From: Mesorhizobium sp. ES1-4
GTDB taxonomy: Bacteria; Pseudomonadota; Alphaproteobacteria; Rhizobiales; Rhizobiaceae
Reading direction: 5' to 3'
Assembly: GCF_020164745.1 (NCBI RefSeq)
Contig: NZ_JAIUGV010000017.1
Span: 59,763 to 123,762, forward strand
Length of the DNA: 64,000 bases
The first letter of the stretch is position 1. Each line of letters opens with the position of its first letter. The notes under the pieces were generated by a model. It saw only the letters and a list, made by a program, of their open reading frames with translations. It did no database searches and was not told the origin of the DNA. This document shows positions 51,784-60,718 of this stretch, piece after piece. The translations under genes and the position numbers were made by a program.

Positions 51784-52621
51784 GCTGTTCCTTTGGAAAT
51801 GGATGTTGTTTCTTTAGATACTGACGCTGAACAACCCCTTACGAAGTCCATTAAGATTATTTCGGATGCGAAGGGCAAGGAAGCGCCACCCTCGCGGTTC
51901 AACGTTGAGGCAGCAAGCCAGTTGCCGGCCGAGTGGCGAATTTTAGCGACGATTAAAATTCGAGTTTTTCGAATCTGCCGGCGTTGGTTTTCGGACAGAT
52001 GGTGAGCTGAACATGCGTGGCCTAGGTTGGATTAGAGATATACGGCAGGCTGAGGCTCAGCACATGCGAGATCGAATAGCATGGCTCGAATGCGAACTGA
52101 TTGATTCTGCCGCGTCCAAAGGCAAATCCAGGTTGCAAAACGTTGGTCACGAGCTTCGTTCACAGAAGGCTCGGCTAGCACGCCTCGAACAATGCATAGC
52201 GTGGATGCCAAAGCGGCTCTAATGTCGCGACCACGTGCGACGGGTAGATCTGAAGATCGCCGTTGTCGCAGGAGCCTCGCTCCTGGCCCGATCATGCACA
52301 CGCCGCATTTCGCCAACGCCCATTGGGCTCACTTTACGAAACGTTCTACGGCTCCGATCGAATACGCGAAACGGACGGCGCCGAGAAGATAAGAGCTATA
52401 TCGCAGGGCCATGCATGATCGCCTCGGCGGGTTGGGCTGTGGACTACGCCGCTGGCGAAAGGTTCGGGAGGCGGAAAGCCGACCGCCGGTCTTCCCCACA
52501 GCAGGGTCCACGGGTTCCAGGAACGCACGACTTTTCGTGAGTGGTCCTATGCAAAAGCCACACGTGCGCCGTAGATGTCCACCCCGGCCGGACAGGCCGA
52601 AAGCCCTTGAAGGAACCGACA
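51784..52621. other. intergenic region with two doubtful small frames
   Basis: Roughly 840 bases between the GGDEF gene and gabD. A 70-codon frame at 51793-52005 lacks a good ribosome binding site and family features. The frame at 52013-52222 is listed separately. From about 52223 to 52470 nothing is recognised. The final 60-150 bases before the gabD TTG resemble the region before the truncated copy at 4117. Confidence 0.4.
52013..52222 (+). CDS. hypothetical small helical protein
   Basis: A 69-residue frame starting MRGLGWIRDIRQAEAQHMRD. Composition is Arg/Ala/Leu/Glu-rich with a heptad-like pattern (RLQNVGHELRSQKARLARLE), suggesting a short coiled helix. The ribosome binding site is weak (GTGAGC) and no family is recognised, so it may not be expressed. 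Listed because its amino acid composition looks more coding-like than its neighbours. Confidence 0.3.
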   Translation: MRGLGWIRDIRQAEAQHMRDRIAWLECELIDSAASKGKSRLQNVGHELRSQKARLARLEQCIAWMPKRL

Positions 52622-54097
52622 TTGCCGCTGCTCCCGCCTTTGATCCGCCATCTGAAATCTCCCGACCTGTTCGCCGTCATCGATCGCATGCCAGCCCTTG
52701 GCAGGCCTGTCAGCGAAAGGGCCTTCGAGGTCTTCAATCCATCGACCGGCGAAGTGCTGGCAGAGCTTCCCGAAATGGGAATCGAGGACACACGTGCTGC
52801 GATTGACAAAGCGTACATGGCGCAGCCTGGATGGGCGGCGCTGACCGCTCGAGAGCGCAGCGACATGCTTTGGCGATGGCATCAACTGATCGTTGATCAC
52901 ACCGACGACCTCGGCGCGATTCTGACCGCCGAGATGGGCAAGCCTCTGGCTGAAGCCAAGTCTGAGATATCGCATGCGGCGGCGTACCTGCAATGGTATG
53001 CCGAAGAGGCCAATCGCATCTATGGCGAGACGATCTCCGCCCCGTCGACCGACCGCCGCATGCTGGTGATCAAGCAGCCGATCGGCGTCGTTGGCACGAT
53101 CACACCCTGGAATTTCCCTGCTTCCATGGTAGCGCGCAAGATCTCGCCGGCTCTGGCCGCCGGCTGCACGATCGTGCTCAAGCCTGCCGAACAGACACCA
53201 CTAGTGGCGGGCGCAATGTTCGCCCTCGCCCATCAGGCTGGCTTCCCCGAAGGCGTCGTCAATCTGGTCTACGCGTCCGAAGGCGACGCGGTCGGCCGTG
53301 AACTCTGCGCCAATGTGAAGGTCCGCAAGATCAGTTTCACCGGGTCTACCGAGGTGGGAAGGCTGCTGATGCGGCAATGCTCGGACCAGATCAAGAAGGT
53401 CAGCCTCGAGCTAGGAGGAAACGCGCCTTTCATCGTCTTTGACGATGCCGATGTCGACGCCGCCGTCGACGGCGCGATCCAGGCGAAATTCCGCAATGCC
53501 GGCCAGACCTGCGTTTCCGCAAATCGCCTTTATGTCCAAGCGGGCGTTCACGATGAATTTGTCGAAAAATTCGTGAAGCGGGTTCGCCAACTTCAGGTTG
53601 GTGACGGTTTCGATCCCGACGTTGCCATCGGGCCGCTGATCGACAGATATGCCCTGGCCAAGATCGAATCCCACATCGCCGACGCCGTCGCCAAAGGCGG
53701 CAAAATTCGCTGCGGTGGCACACGCATTGGCAAGGACGGCACATTCTTCCAACCGACGGTCCTCACCCAAGTCTCCAGAGAGATGACGATTGCGAAGGAC
53801 GAGACATTCGGGCCGCTGGCTCCGATCATGCGCTTCGACGATCCAGATCAGGTCGTGCACGAGGCAAATGACACCATCTACGGCCTCGCCGCCTACTTCT
53901 ATGCCTCGAACTTGCAGCGTGTCTGGCGTGTGGCCGAGGCCCTGGAATATGGTATGGTGGGTATCAACACCGGCCGCATGTCCTCCGAAGCCGCGCCCTT
54001 CGGCGGCATAAAGCAGTCCGGCATAGGACGCGAGGGTTCCCGCCACGGGCTCGAGGACTACCTCGAAATGAAATACCTATGCATGGGTGGTATCTAA
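52622..54097 (+). CDS. gabD: NAD(P)-dependent succinate-semialdehyde dehydrogenase
   Basis: Aldehyde dehydrogenase of 491 residues, oxidising succinate semialdehyde to succinate at the end of the GABA route. Motifs: cofactor GTITPWNFPASMVARKI, FTGSTEVGRLL, catalytic Glu in LELGGNAPF near residue 258, catalytic Cys in AGQTCVSANRLYV near 292, and ETFGPLAPIMRF. The TTG start at 52622 was chosen because AAGGAACC lies upstream and it matches the start of the truncated copy at 4117; an ATG at 52541 is in frame but gives a non-family N-terminus. The gene is complete, unlike the first copy. GabD-type enzymes also take other semialdehydes. Confidence 0.9.
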   Translation: MPLLPPLIRHLKSPDLFAVIDRMPALGRPVSERAFEVFNPSTGEVLAELPEMGIEDTRAAIDKAYMAQPGWAALTARERSDMLWRWHQLIVDHTDDLGAILTAEMGKPLAEAKSEISHAAAYLQWYAEEANRIYGETISAPSTDRRMLVIKQPIGVVGTITPWNFPASMVARKISPALAAGCTIVLKPAEQTPLVAGAMFALAHQAGFPEGVVNLVYASEGDAVGRELCANVKVRKISFTGSTEVGRLLMRQCSDQIKKVSLELGGNAPFIVFDDADVDAAVDGAIQAKFRNAGQTCVSANRLYVQAGVHDEFVEKFVKRVRQLQVGDGFDPDVAIGPLIDRYALAKIESHIADAVAKGGKIRCGGTRIGKDGTFFQPTVLTQVSREMTIAKDETFGPLAPIMRFDDPDQVVHEANDTIYGLAAYFYASNLQRVWRVAEALEYGMVGINTGRMSSEAAPFGGIKQSGIGREGSRHGLEDYLEMKYLCMGGI

Positions 54098-54325
54098 GGT
54101 CCGCCCGCGCAGCGGCTGGACCCCGGGCCATCGGATCGTATCACCGGCCACCTCGATAGAGGCGTCCTTCCTCCGCGTCACCCCTCCCGGGTGTCGCGTT
54201 TGGCGCAACCTCGTGCAGCTGCGAGAACTAAAATCCGCAAGCCGTAATGTTGACGCGCGGCAAGATAAGAGTTCATTAAATCGATTGAGATTGCGATACT
54301 GTAGCCGTACCAAAAATCCGGGAAC

Positions 54326-55294
54326 ATGAACGACAAGGCAAAAGACACCAGAAAAGGCCGCGCCAGACGCAAGGCCAGCGACATCAAGGCGGATCTGATC
54401 GCTGTGGTGGTTGCCGTCACCGATGGGTACCCTTGCGTGCTCACCATCGGGCAGGCCAATGCACTTCCGTCGGGTCCGTTCGAGTTCGATCACCGCTCGC
54501 TGCAATCGGGCCTTCGGGCATGGGTCGAACAGCAAACCGGGCAGCCGCTCGGTTACATCGAGCAGCTCTACACATTCGCCGACCGCGACAGAATCGGAGC
54601 CGAAGACCAACTGCGCGTGATTTCGATCAGCTATCTCGCTCTCACCCGGAAAGAATATGCCATCGCCTCTGCCAAGCCGTGCTGGGGGAGCTGGTACGAT
54701 TACTTCCCCTGGGAGGACCATCGCTCCGGCACGCCGCCGGTGGTGCTGGATGTTTTGCGCCCATGCCTGATCGAATGGGCGCGCGGCGCGTCAGGGGGGG
54801 AAGCGCGTCGCGAGCGCCGCCGGCGGGCAGCAGTCGCCTTCGGCTTCGACGATCGGGCCTGGAACGAGGAGCTCGTGCTCCAACGCTATGAGCTTCTCTA
54901 TGAGGCAGGGCTGGTTGAAGAGGCGGCTCGCGGCGCACATGAGGGCGCCCTCACCCCAGTGCCGAGCAGATCGATGATCGCCGATCATCGCCGAATCCTT
55001 GCAACCGGCATTGCGCGGCTGCGCTCCAAAATCAAATACAGGCCCGTCGTATTCGAGCTGATGGCGCCGGTTTTCACGCTTCTACAGCTGCAGCGAACCG
55101 TGGAAGCGCTCGCCGGCAGGCTCGTTAACAAGCCGAACTTCCGCCGCCTGATCGAGCAGCAGGAACTGGTCGAGGAAACCGGCGAGACTACCACCGAAAC
55201 CGGCGGCAGGCCGGCGAAGCTCTATCGCTTCCGTCATGCCGTTCTCGACGAGACGGTCATAGCTGGGACAAAATTGCCGCAAACGCGGGGTTGA
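54326..55294 (+). CDS. nrtR: NrtR-type Nudix-related regulator of NAD synthesis
   Basis: Regulator of 322 residues. The N-terminal Nudix-like fold spans about residues 20-160 (DLIAVVVAVTDGYPCVLTIG, LRAWVEQQTGQPLGYIEQLY, AEDQLRVISISYLALTRKEY), and a winged-helix domain follows (FELMAPVFTLLQLQRTVEAL, NKPNFRRLIEQQELVEETG). NrtR proteins bind ADP-ribose and repress NAD biosynthesis genes. It lies directly upstream of nadABC in the same direction, which fits. A basic N-terminus KGRARRKAS precedes the Nudix fold. Confidence 0.87.
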   Translation: MNDKAKDTRKGRARRKASDIKADLIAVVVAVTDGYPCVLTIGQANALPSGPFEFDHRSLQSGLRAWVEQQTGQPLGYIEQLYTFADRDRIGAEDQLRVISISYLALTRKEYAIASAKPCWGSWYDYFPWEDHRSGTPPVVLDVLRPCLIEWARGASGGEARRERRRRAAVAFGFDDRAWNEELVLQRYELLYEAGLVEEAARGAHEGALTPVPSRSMIADHRRILATGIARLRSKIKYRPVVFELMAPVFTLLQLQRTVEALAGRLVNKPNFRRLIEQQELVEETGETTTETGGRPAKLYRFRHAVLDETVIAGTKLPQTRG

Positions 55295-55301
55295 CATCCA
55301 T

Positions 55302-55345
55302 ATAGTCGACGTAGAAATATCCCCCCTTATAACCAGATTGACTAT
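55302..55345. promoter_or_regulatory. promoter region of nadABC with possible NrtR half-sites
   Basis: Between nrtR and nadA, ATAGTC (55302-55307) and GACTAT (55340-55345) form an inverted pair 32 bases apart. Half-sites of the TAGTC/GACTA type occur in known NrtR operators, but there they are close together, so the long spacing makes this tentative. A TTGACA-like -35 element starts at 55291. Confidence 0.35.
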
Positions 55346-55359
55346 AATTGGAGGCGCCG

Positions 55360-56334
55360 ATGACTCGAGCGTTACCTACGGCCGCCTCCATGTACGATCG
55401 TGTCAGACGCGTGATTCCGGCAATCGAATGGCCGGCATTCAGCGACGACATCGAGGCCATCCTGGCGCTGAAGCGCAGGCGCAACGCCGTCATCCTGGCC
55501 CACAATTACCAGACGCCCGAGATCTTTCATTGCGTTGCCGACATCGTTGGCGACAGCCTGGCGCTCGCCCGCAAGGCAATGACGGTCGAGGCCGACGTGA
55601 TCGTGCTCGCCGGCGTTCATTTCATGGCCGAGACGGCCAAGCTGCTCAATCCCGACAAGACAGTGCTCATTCCAGATCTCGGCGCCGGCTGCTCGCTGGC
55701 CGACTCGATCACGGCAAAGGACGTGCGCTTGATGCGAGAGCGTTATCCGGGGGTTCCGGTCATCACCTATGTCAACACCTCCGCGGCCGTGAAGGCTGAG
55801 TCCGACATCTGCTGCACCTCGGGGAATGCGCTCGCAGTGGTGAAGTCGCTCGGGGCGCCACGCGTGATCATGCTGCCGGACGAGTATTTGGCGAGAAACA
55901 TCGCAGCGCAGACCAAGGTCGAGATCATCGCCTGGAGGGGACGCTGTGAGGTACACGAACGCTTCAGTGCAGCCGATATTCGCGAGCTACGAGAGGCGCA
56001 TCCCGGTGTCACCGTGCTTGCCCATCCCGAATGTCCGCCAGAGGTTGTCGCGGAAGCGGATTTCGCGGGCTCGACCGCCGCGATGTCGGACTATGTCAGG
56101 CAGCGCAAGCCGGCGCGCGTGGTGCTGATGACGGAGTGCTCGATGAGCGACAACGTCGCGGTCAAACATCCGGAAATCGAGTTCGTGCGCCCCTGCAACC
56201 TCTGCCCACACATGAAGCGCATTACGCTCGCCAACATCCGTAGCGCGCTCGACAAAAACCGTCACGTCGTGACGATCGATCCGCGTGTTGCCGAGCGGGC
56301 TCGCTGGGCAGTCGAGCGCATGCTCTTTGTATGA
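55360..56334 (+). CDS. nadA: quinolinate synthase
   Basis: Cytosolic 4Fe-4S enzyme of 324 residues, condensing iminoaspartate with dihydroxyacetone phosphate to quinolinate. Start ATG 55360 has GGAGG 8 bases upstream. Cluster Cys residues lie in LGAGCSLADS near residue 105, HPECPPEV near 220 and RPCNLCPHMKRI near 280; the substrate region NAVILAHNYQTPEIF is near 45 and YVNTSAAVKAESD near 135. First gene of nadABC, overlapping nadB by 4 bp. Confidence 0.95.
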   Translation: MTRALPTAASMYDRVRRVIPAIEWPAFSDDIEAILALKRRRNAVILAHNYQTPEIFHCVADIVGDSLALARKAMTVEADVIVLAGVHFMAETAKLLNPDKTVLIPDLGAGCSLADSITAKDVRLMRERYPGVPVITYVNTSAAVKAESDICCTSGNALAVVKSLGAPRVIMLPDEYLARNIAAQTKVEIIAWRGRCEVHERFSAADIRELREAHPGVTVLAHPECPPEVVAEADFAGSTAAMSDYVRQRKPARVVLMTECSMSDNVAVKHPEIEFVRPCNLCPHMKRITLANIRSALDKNRHVVTIDPRVAERARWAVERMLFV

Positions 56335-57872
56335 CGCCAGACATCCAGGACATTGACGGGGCTCCGGTCATCATCGGCGCGGGCATTGCCGGCCTGATGA
56401 CGGCGCTTCATCTGGCGCCACAACCGGTCGTCCTTCTCTCCAGGACGCCGCTTGGCACGGACGCCTCCAGCACACTCGCTCAGGGCGGCCTCGCAGCGAG
56501 CGTCGGCGAAGACGATAGCCCCGAACTGCACCTAACCGATACACTTGCCGCCGGCGACGGGCTTTGCGACGAAGCGATGGCCAAGCGGGTGGTCGAAGCC
56601 GTGCCTGGAGCGATCGACCACCTCATTCGTCTGGGCGCTCCTTTTGACCGCGCGTTGGATGGGAAATTGCGGCTCGGCCTGGAGGCGGCACATTCGCGCC
56701 GTCGCATCGTGCACGCAACCGGCGACGCCACCGGCCGTGAGTTGTTCCGCACGCTCGTCGCCGCGGTGCGGCGGACACGTTCGATCACGATCCTGGAAGG
56801 CGTGACGGCTCTTCGCCTCGTCGTATCGGAGGGCGGCATTGTGGGCCTGTTGGCGGTCCGACATACAGGCGCCTTCGCATTGCCGACGCGCCGCGTGGTG
56901 CTTGCGAGCGGCGGCATCGGTGGCCTCTTTAACGATACGACGAATCCGCTGGGCTCCTTCGGGCACGGGCTGGCGCTGGCCGCCTGCGCCGGCGCGGAGC
57001 TGGCCGATCTCGAATTCGTGCAGTTTCATCCAACCGCACTCGACAGCCCTCGCCGTCCAATGCCGCTCGTGAGCGAAGCCGTTCGCGGCGAAGGAGCGGT
57101 GCTCGTCGACGAACGCGGTCGGCGCTTCCTTGCCGATACGCCGGGCGCCGAGCTCGCGTCGCGGGACGTGGTTGCGCGGGCGATCTCCTATCAGCTAACC
57201 GCCGGTCATCGTGTATATCTCGACGCCCGGCAATGCCTTGGCGCGAAATTCGCAAAACGCTTTCCAGCGATCGACGCGGCATGCAAGCAGGCGGGCATCG
57301 ATCCGGCCGTCGAGCCGATCCCCGTACGCCCGGCCGCCCACTATCACATGGGTGGCGTGGCCGTGGATGCCGAGGGCCGCAGTTCCGTCTCCGGCCTCTG
57401 GGCGTGCGGCGAAGTCGCTTGCACCGGACTCCATGGCGCCAACCGGCTCGCCAGCAACTCGCTGGCCGAGGCGGTCGCAACAGCCGCGTGGGTAGCGGCA
57501 AGCGTCGGCGGCACTTGCGCCGGCTGGCAGTGGCCGAGGCTTCCCGCAATCGTTCCAGTGCGACCGGACCCTTCATCTATTCGCAGTGTGGTTTCCAATG
57601 CGCTTGGCATTGTCCGCGACGGCAAGGGGCTGCGCCAGGCTGTGGCCGCGCTGCTGCCGATCGCCGTTGGCGAGTCGACGGCGGCCGATCCGGCACTGGT
57701 GGCGCTGTTGATCGCGATCGCCGCGCTTCGGCGTGAGGAGAGCCGAGGCTCGCATTTTCGATCCGATTTCCCAACGCGCAATGCTGCCGCCCTCCCCTCG
57801 CGACTGACGCTATGCTCGGCCTTCGAGAGCGCCGTTGCGCTCAGCTGGCAAACAACCGAACGGAGCTGTTGA
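56331..57872 (+). CDS. nadB: L-aspartate oxidase
   Basis: Flavoprotein of 513 residues oxidising L-aspartate to iminoaspartate. FAD motif VIIGAGIAGLMTALHL near residue 14, DASSTLAQGGLAASVGEDDS near 50, the active-site region AHSRRRIVHATGDATGRELF near 120, LADLEFVQFHPTAL near 225, and HYHMGGVAVDAEGRSSVSGL near 340 with GEVACTGLHGANRLASNSLA. The C-terminal helical part is present though slightly short. ATGA overlap with nadA and one spacer base before nadC. Confidence 0.93.
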   Translation: MTPDIQDIDGAPVIIGAGIAGLMTALHLAPQPVVLLSRTPLGTDASSTLAQGGLAASVGEDDSPELHLTDTLAAGDGLCDEAMAKRVVEAVPGAIDHLIRLGAPFDRALDGKLRLGLEAAHSRRRIVHATGDATGRELFRTLVAAVRRTRSITILEGVTALRLVVSEGGIVGLLAVRHTGAFALPTRRVVLASGGIGGLFNDTTNPLGSFGHGLALAACAGAELADLEFVQFHPTALDSPRRPMPLVSEAVRGEGAVLVDERGRRFLADTPGAELASRDVVARAISYQLTAGHRVYLDARQCLGAKFAKRFPAIDAACKQAGIDPAVEPIPVRPAAHYHMGGVAVDAEGRSSVSGLWACGEVACTGLHGANRLASNSLAEAVATAAWVAASVGGTCAGWQWPRLPAIVPVRPDPSSIRSVVSNALGIVRDGKGLRQAVAALLPIAVGESTAADPALVALLIAIAALRREESRGSHFRSDFPTRNAAALPSRLTLCSAFESAVALSWQTTERSC

Positions 57873-57873
57873 T

Positions 57874-58754
57874 ATGACTTCACTTGCACCGCTTCCCCAG
57901 ATCATCATGGAACCCATCGTGCGCAGTGCACTGCTGGAGGACTTGGGCAGAGCCGGCGACATCACGAGCGATGCGATCATCCCGGCTGATTGCCGAGCGA
58001 CCTTTGCGCTGAACGCGCGTCAGCTGGCGTCGTTGCCGGACTCGATCTGGTGATGTTTGCCTTCCTGCTGGTCGATCCCGGGATCAACATACAGTTGCGG
58101 TGTCGCGAGGGTGGCAAAGTGTCGGCCGGAGAAACCATAGCGATCGTACACGGGCCGGCGCGCAGCCTGCTGACGGCCGAGCGGACGGCGCTCAATTTCC
58201 TGTGCAAGCTGAGCGGCATCGCAACGGCGACAGCAGCGCTCGTAAACGCGGTGCGCGGCCATAACGCAAAGATCGTGTGCACGCGAAAGACGACACCCGG
58301 CCTGCGTGCCCTGGAAAAATATGCCGTGCGGGCCGGAGGCGGCGCCAATCACCGCTTCGCGCTCGACGACGCCGTGCTCATCAAGGACAACCACATCGCC
58401 GTTGTCGGCGACATCCGCACCGCAATCGAGCGCGCGCGCGGCGCGGTTGGCCACATGGTGAAGATCGAGGTCGAAGTCGACACGCTTGACCAACTCGAGA
58501 TAGCGCTCCAGGCGAGCGTCGACGCCGTGCTCCTCGACAACATGTCCCTGGAGGACCTTGCCCAGGCCGTGGCGATGGTCGGCGGCCGGACTATCACCGA
58601 GGCATCGGGTCGGGTGACAGCGAAAACGGCTCCGGCAATTGCGGCCACCGGCGTCGACCTTATCTCGGTCGGCTGGCTTACCCACAGCGCTCCCATCCTC
58701 GACATCGGGCTCGATATGCCAGCCGACCGGAATTGCAGTAGGCATCTGAACTGA
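57874..58754 (+). pseudogene. nadC: nicotinate-nucleotide pyrophosphorylase with one-base deletion
   Basis: NadC turns quinolinate and PRPP into nicotinate mononucleotide. The start ATG 57874 gives MTSLAPLPQIIMEPIVRSAL, EDLGRAGDITSDAIIP and ALNARQ, then the frame fails near 58022. One base, probably a C in CAGCCTGGC, is missing. After it the frame continues GVVAGLDLVMFAFLLVDPGI, FLCKLSGIATATAALV, CTRKTTPGLRALEKYAVRAG, GGANHRFALDDAVLIKDNH and VEVDTLDQ, to the end at 58754. All active-site residues are present in the two halves, so the lesion is young or is an assembly error. No other nadC is in the window. Confidence 0.88.
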
Positions 58755-58800
58755 GGGAGAGGACATGAACCGAAACCGTAGGAACTCCTTTGGCCGCAGA

Positions 58801-59612
58801 GCGGTGTTGTCACGTTGTCTGAAAATGATTGCAATGATCCCGGCGGTGCTCAATTCACGCGAGTTTCCCAAGCGCGGCTTTCCATTCCGCCATGGCTTGC
58901 AGGCGGTGAATGTGGATGGCGAGAGCAGAGCGTTTTGACCGGGGGGGACGAACAGATTGCGAAGAGCCGAAAAGATCGAGATGAAGCGCTGGAGGCTTCC
59001 TGGCGATCGGAAGCTTTGCATCGTTCGTTCCTGTTTTCGCAGCGGCAGATGCGAATTCTCGGCGCGAGTGTTCAGGCCCTTGTGCGACCGGTGCTCGACG
59101 TCCGGCATCACTTGCCGCCTTGCGGCTCCGTAGGAGCGCAGCTTGTCGGTGATCATGCGTCTGGGTGCGACGCTCTGCTTCTTCAACAGCCGTGTCAGCA
59201 AGCGCTTCGCCGCCTTGGCGTTGCGGCGGTTCTGGACGATCTCGTCAAGAACATACCCATCCTGATCGACCGCCCGCCACAGCCAGTGTTTCTTGCCAGC
59301 GATGCTGATGACGACTTCATCCAGATGCCAGATATCGTTCGGGCCTGGACGCTTTCTTCGGAGCCGGCGGGCATAGTCCGGGCCGAATTTCAGCCCCCAC
59401 CGGCGGATCGTCTCATAGGAAACGACAATGCCGCGCTCCAGAAGCAACTCTTCGACGAGGCGTAGGCTCAACGGAAACCGGAAATACAGCCAAACGGCAT
59501 GAGCAATGATCTGCGGCGGAAAACGATGGCGCTTGTAACTGATCGTTGGCGTGTTCATGCCGCAGCTTCTAGGCCAAGAATCGCTGAGCAAAAGTTAGCG
59601 TGACAACACCGC
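58801..59612 (-). mobile_element. IS6-family insertion sequence (second type)
   Basis: An 812-bp element with inverted repeats GCGGTGTTGTCACG (58801-58814) and its complement (59599-59612). It differs in ends and transposase from the IS6 element at 4512. No 8-bp target duplication is seen (GCCGCAGA and ACGGGCTG), and the right side abuts a 5'-truncated IS110 gene, so it probably deleted adjacent DNA. It lies 46 bp after nadC. Confidence 0.88.
58855..59558 (-). pseudogene. IS6-family transposase with C-terminal frameshift
   Basis: Transposase starting MNTPTISYKRHRFPPQIIAH at 59558 with a DDE set in HLDEVVISIAGKKHWLWRAV, MITDKLRSYGAARR and AENSHLPLRKQER. After LRNLFVPP the frame changes at a run of seven C on the coding strand (58941-58947). 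With eight C the protein would end normally with the helix SALAIHIHRLQAMAEWKAAL and stop at 58855; as it stands the frame reads past the terminal repeat into nadC antisense. Only the last 25 or so residues are altered, so some activity is possible. Confidence 0.82.
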
Positions 59613-60335
59613 ACGGGCTGGTATCGGCAGGTGCATGTGAAGAGCCGGCAACGCCGGTTGTGGCGCACGCTGTTGGTGGCCCGCCGCACGGTGCTGAACG
59701 AGATGCGCAGCATAGAGAATGTTGTGCGCGCCATCCTGCGCGAGGCCGGTATCAAGCTCGGCACGCCCTCGCGCACCGCCTTTGCTGATCGCGTGCGCGA
59801 GCTGGTCGGCGCCGACGCCGAGGCGATGGTGATGGTCGAGCCGCTGCTTTCGATCCTCGGCTCCATGCTTAAGGAGTTCGCCCGCCTGACCAAGCAGGTT
59901 CTCGACATCGTCCGCAAGGAGGAAGTCTGTCGGCGACTGATGAGCGCGCCCGGCGTCGGGCCGATCACCGCGCTCACCTTCCGCGCCACGATCGACCGGC
60001 CGGAGCGGTTCGGCTCCTCGCGGGCAAGTGGGAGCGCATCTGGGGCTGACGCCAGCGCGATACCAGTCCGGTGAAACCGATATTCAGGGCAAGGTCAGCC
60101 GTTGCGGCGACGAACTCGCCCGCACCGCCTCTACGAGGCAGCACATTCGCTACTCGTGCGCTCGAAGAAATGGTCGAGCTTGCGCGCCTGGGGCATGAAC
60201 ATCGCAAAACGTCGCGGCATGGCGCGTGCCCGCGTGGCGGTAGCCCGCAAGCTGGCCGTCATCCTGCATCGCATGTGGGCCGACGCAACCGAATTCCGCT
60301 TTGGAAAGGAAGCCGCCGACCCCGCGTCGGCATGA
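59613..60335 (+). pseudogene. IS110-family transposase fragment
   Basis: C-terminal half of an IS110-type transposase: RRTVLNEMRSIENVVRAILR, a helical segment, then MSAPGVGPITALTFRATIDR (the transposase_20 helix-hairpin region), GAHLGLTPARYQSGETDIQG, VSRCGDELARTCLYEAA-like and WGMNIAKRRGMARARVAVAR. The N-terminal DEDD nuclease half is missing because the IS6 element ends at 59612. Frame changes occur near 60020 and 60122, so it is long inactive. Confidence 0.82.
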
Positions 60336-60718
60336 GATAGGACGATAGGACAACAGATAAACGAAGAGGACAAAGACAGTGATTTACCCGAAAGGGTGAT
60401 CCGGATCGTTCCCGTGGGGACGATGGGCAAGGCGATCTCGTTAGCAGGCACGATCCTGGGCGAATTCTCCAAGGTCGTTCAACAGATTGAGACGCCTCGC
60501 TCTCCTGACCCCATCATGCGGCGGCTCCGCGCCGACCGCGAAGAGAAGCGAGTGACCCGCGGGGCGACTTGATCCGGAAAGAAGACAGGAAAAAGCTTGA
60601 CCTCACCGACCCCAATCAGAGAAGCCTGCTAGAAGGCATAACCGGAATTCTGGTTGTACTTGGGGGGACGATTGTAGAGCCCGAACCGACCGCAAGTGAG
60701 CTCAGAACGCGAGGCTCA
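60336..60718. other. intergenic region with one doubtful small frame
   Basis: About 380 bases between the IS110 remnant and the carbamoylase gene. A 49-codon frame at 60423-60572 (starting MGKAISLAGTILGEFSKVVQ) has no family and a modest ribosome binding site; it may be debris. No terminator or RNA was recognised. Confidence 0.35.

Noticed and set aside
55302..55345. A firm NrtR operator call
   Set aside because: The half-sites are 32 bases apart, unlike known compact NrtR sites, so it is kept only as a low-confidence regulatory region.
58020..59591. A 523-codon minus-strand frame covering the IS6 transposase and nadC antisense
   Set aside because: Only the part from 59558 down to about 58945 is transposase; the rest results from the frameshift near the C-terminus and runs antisense through nadC.
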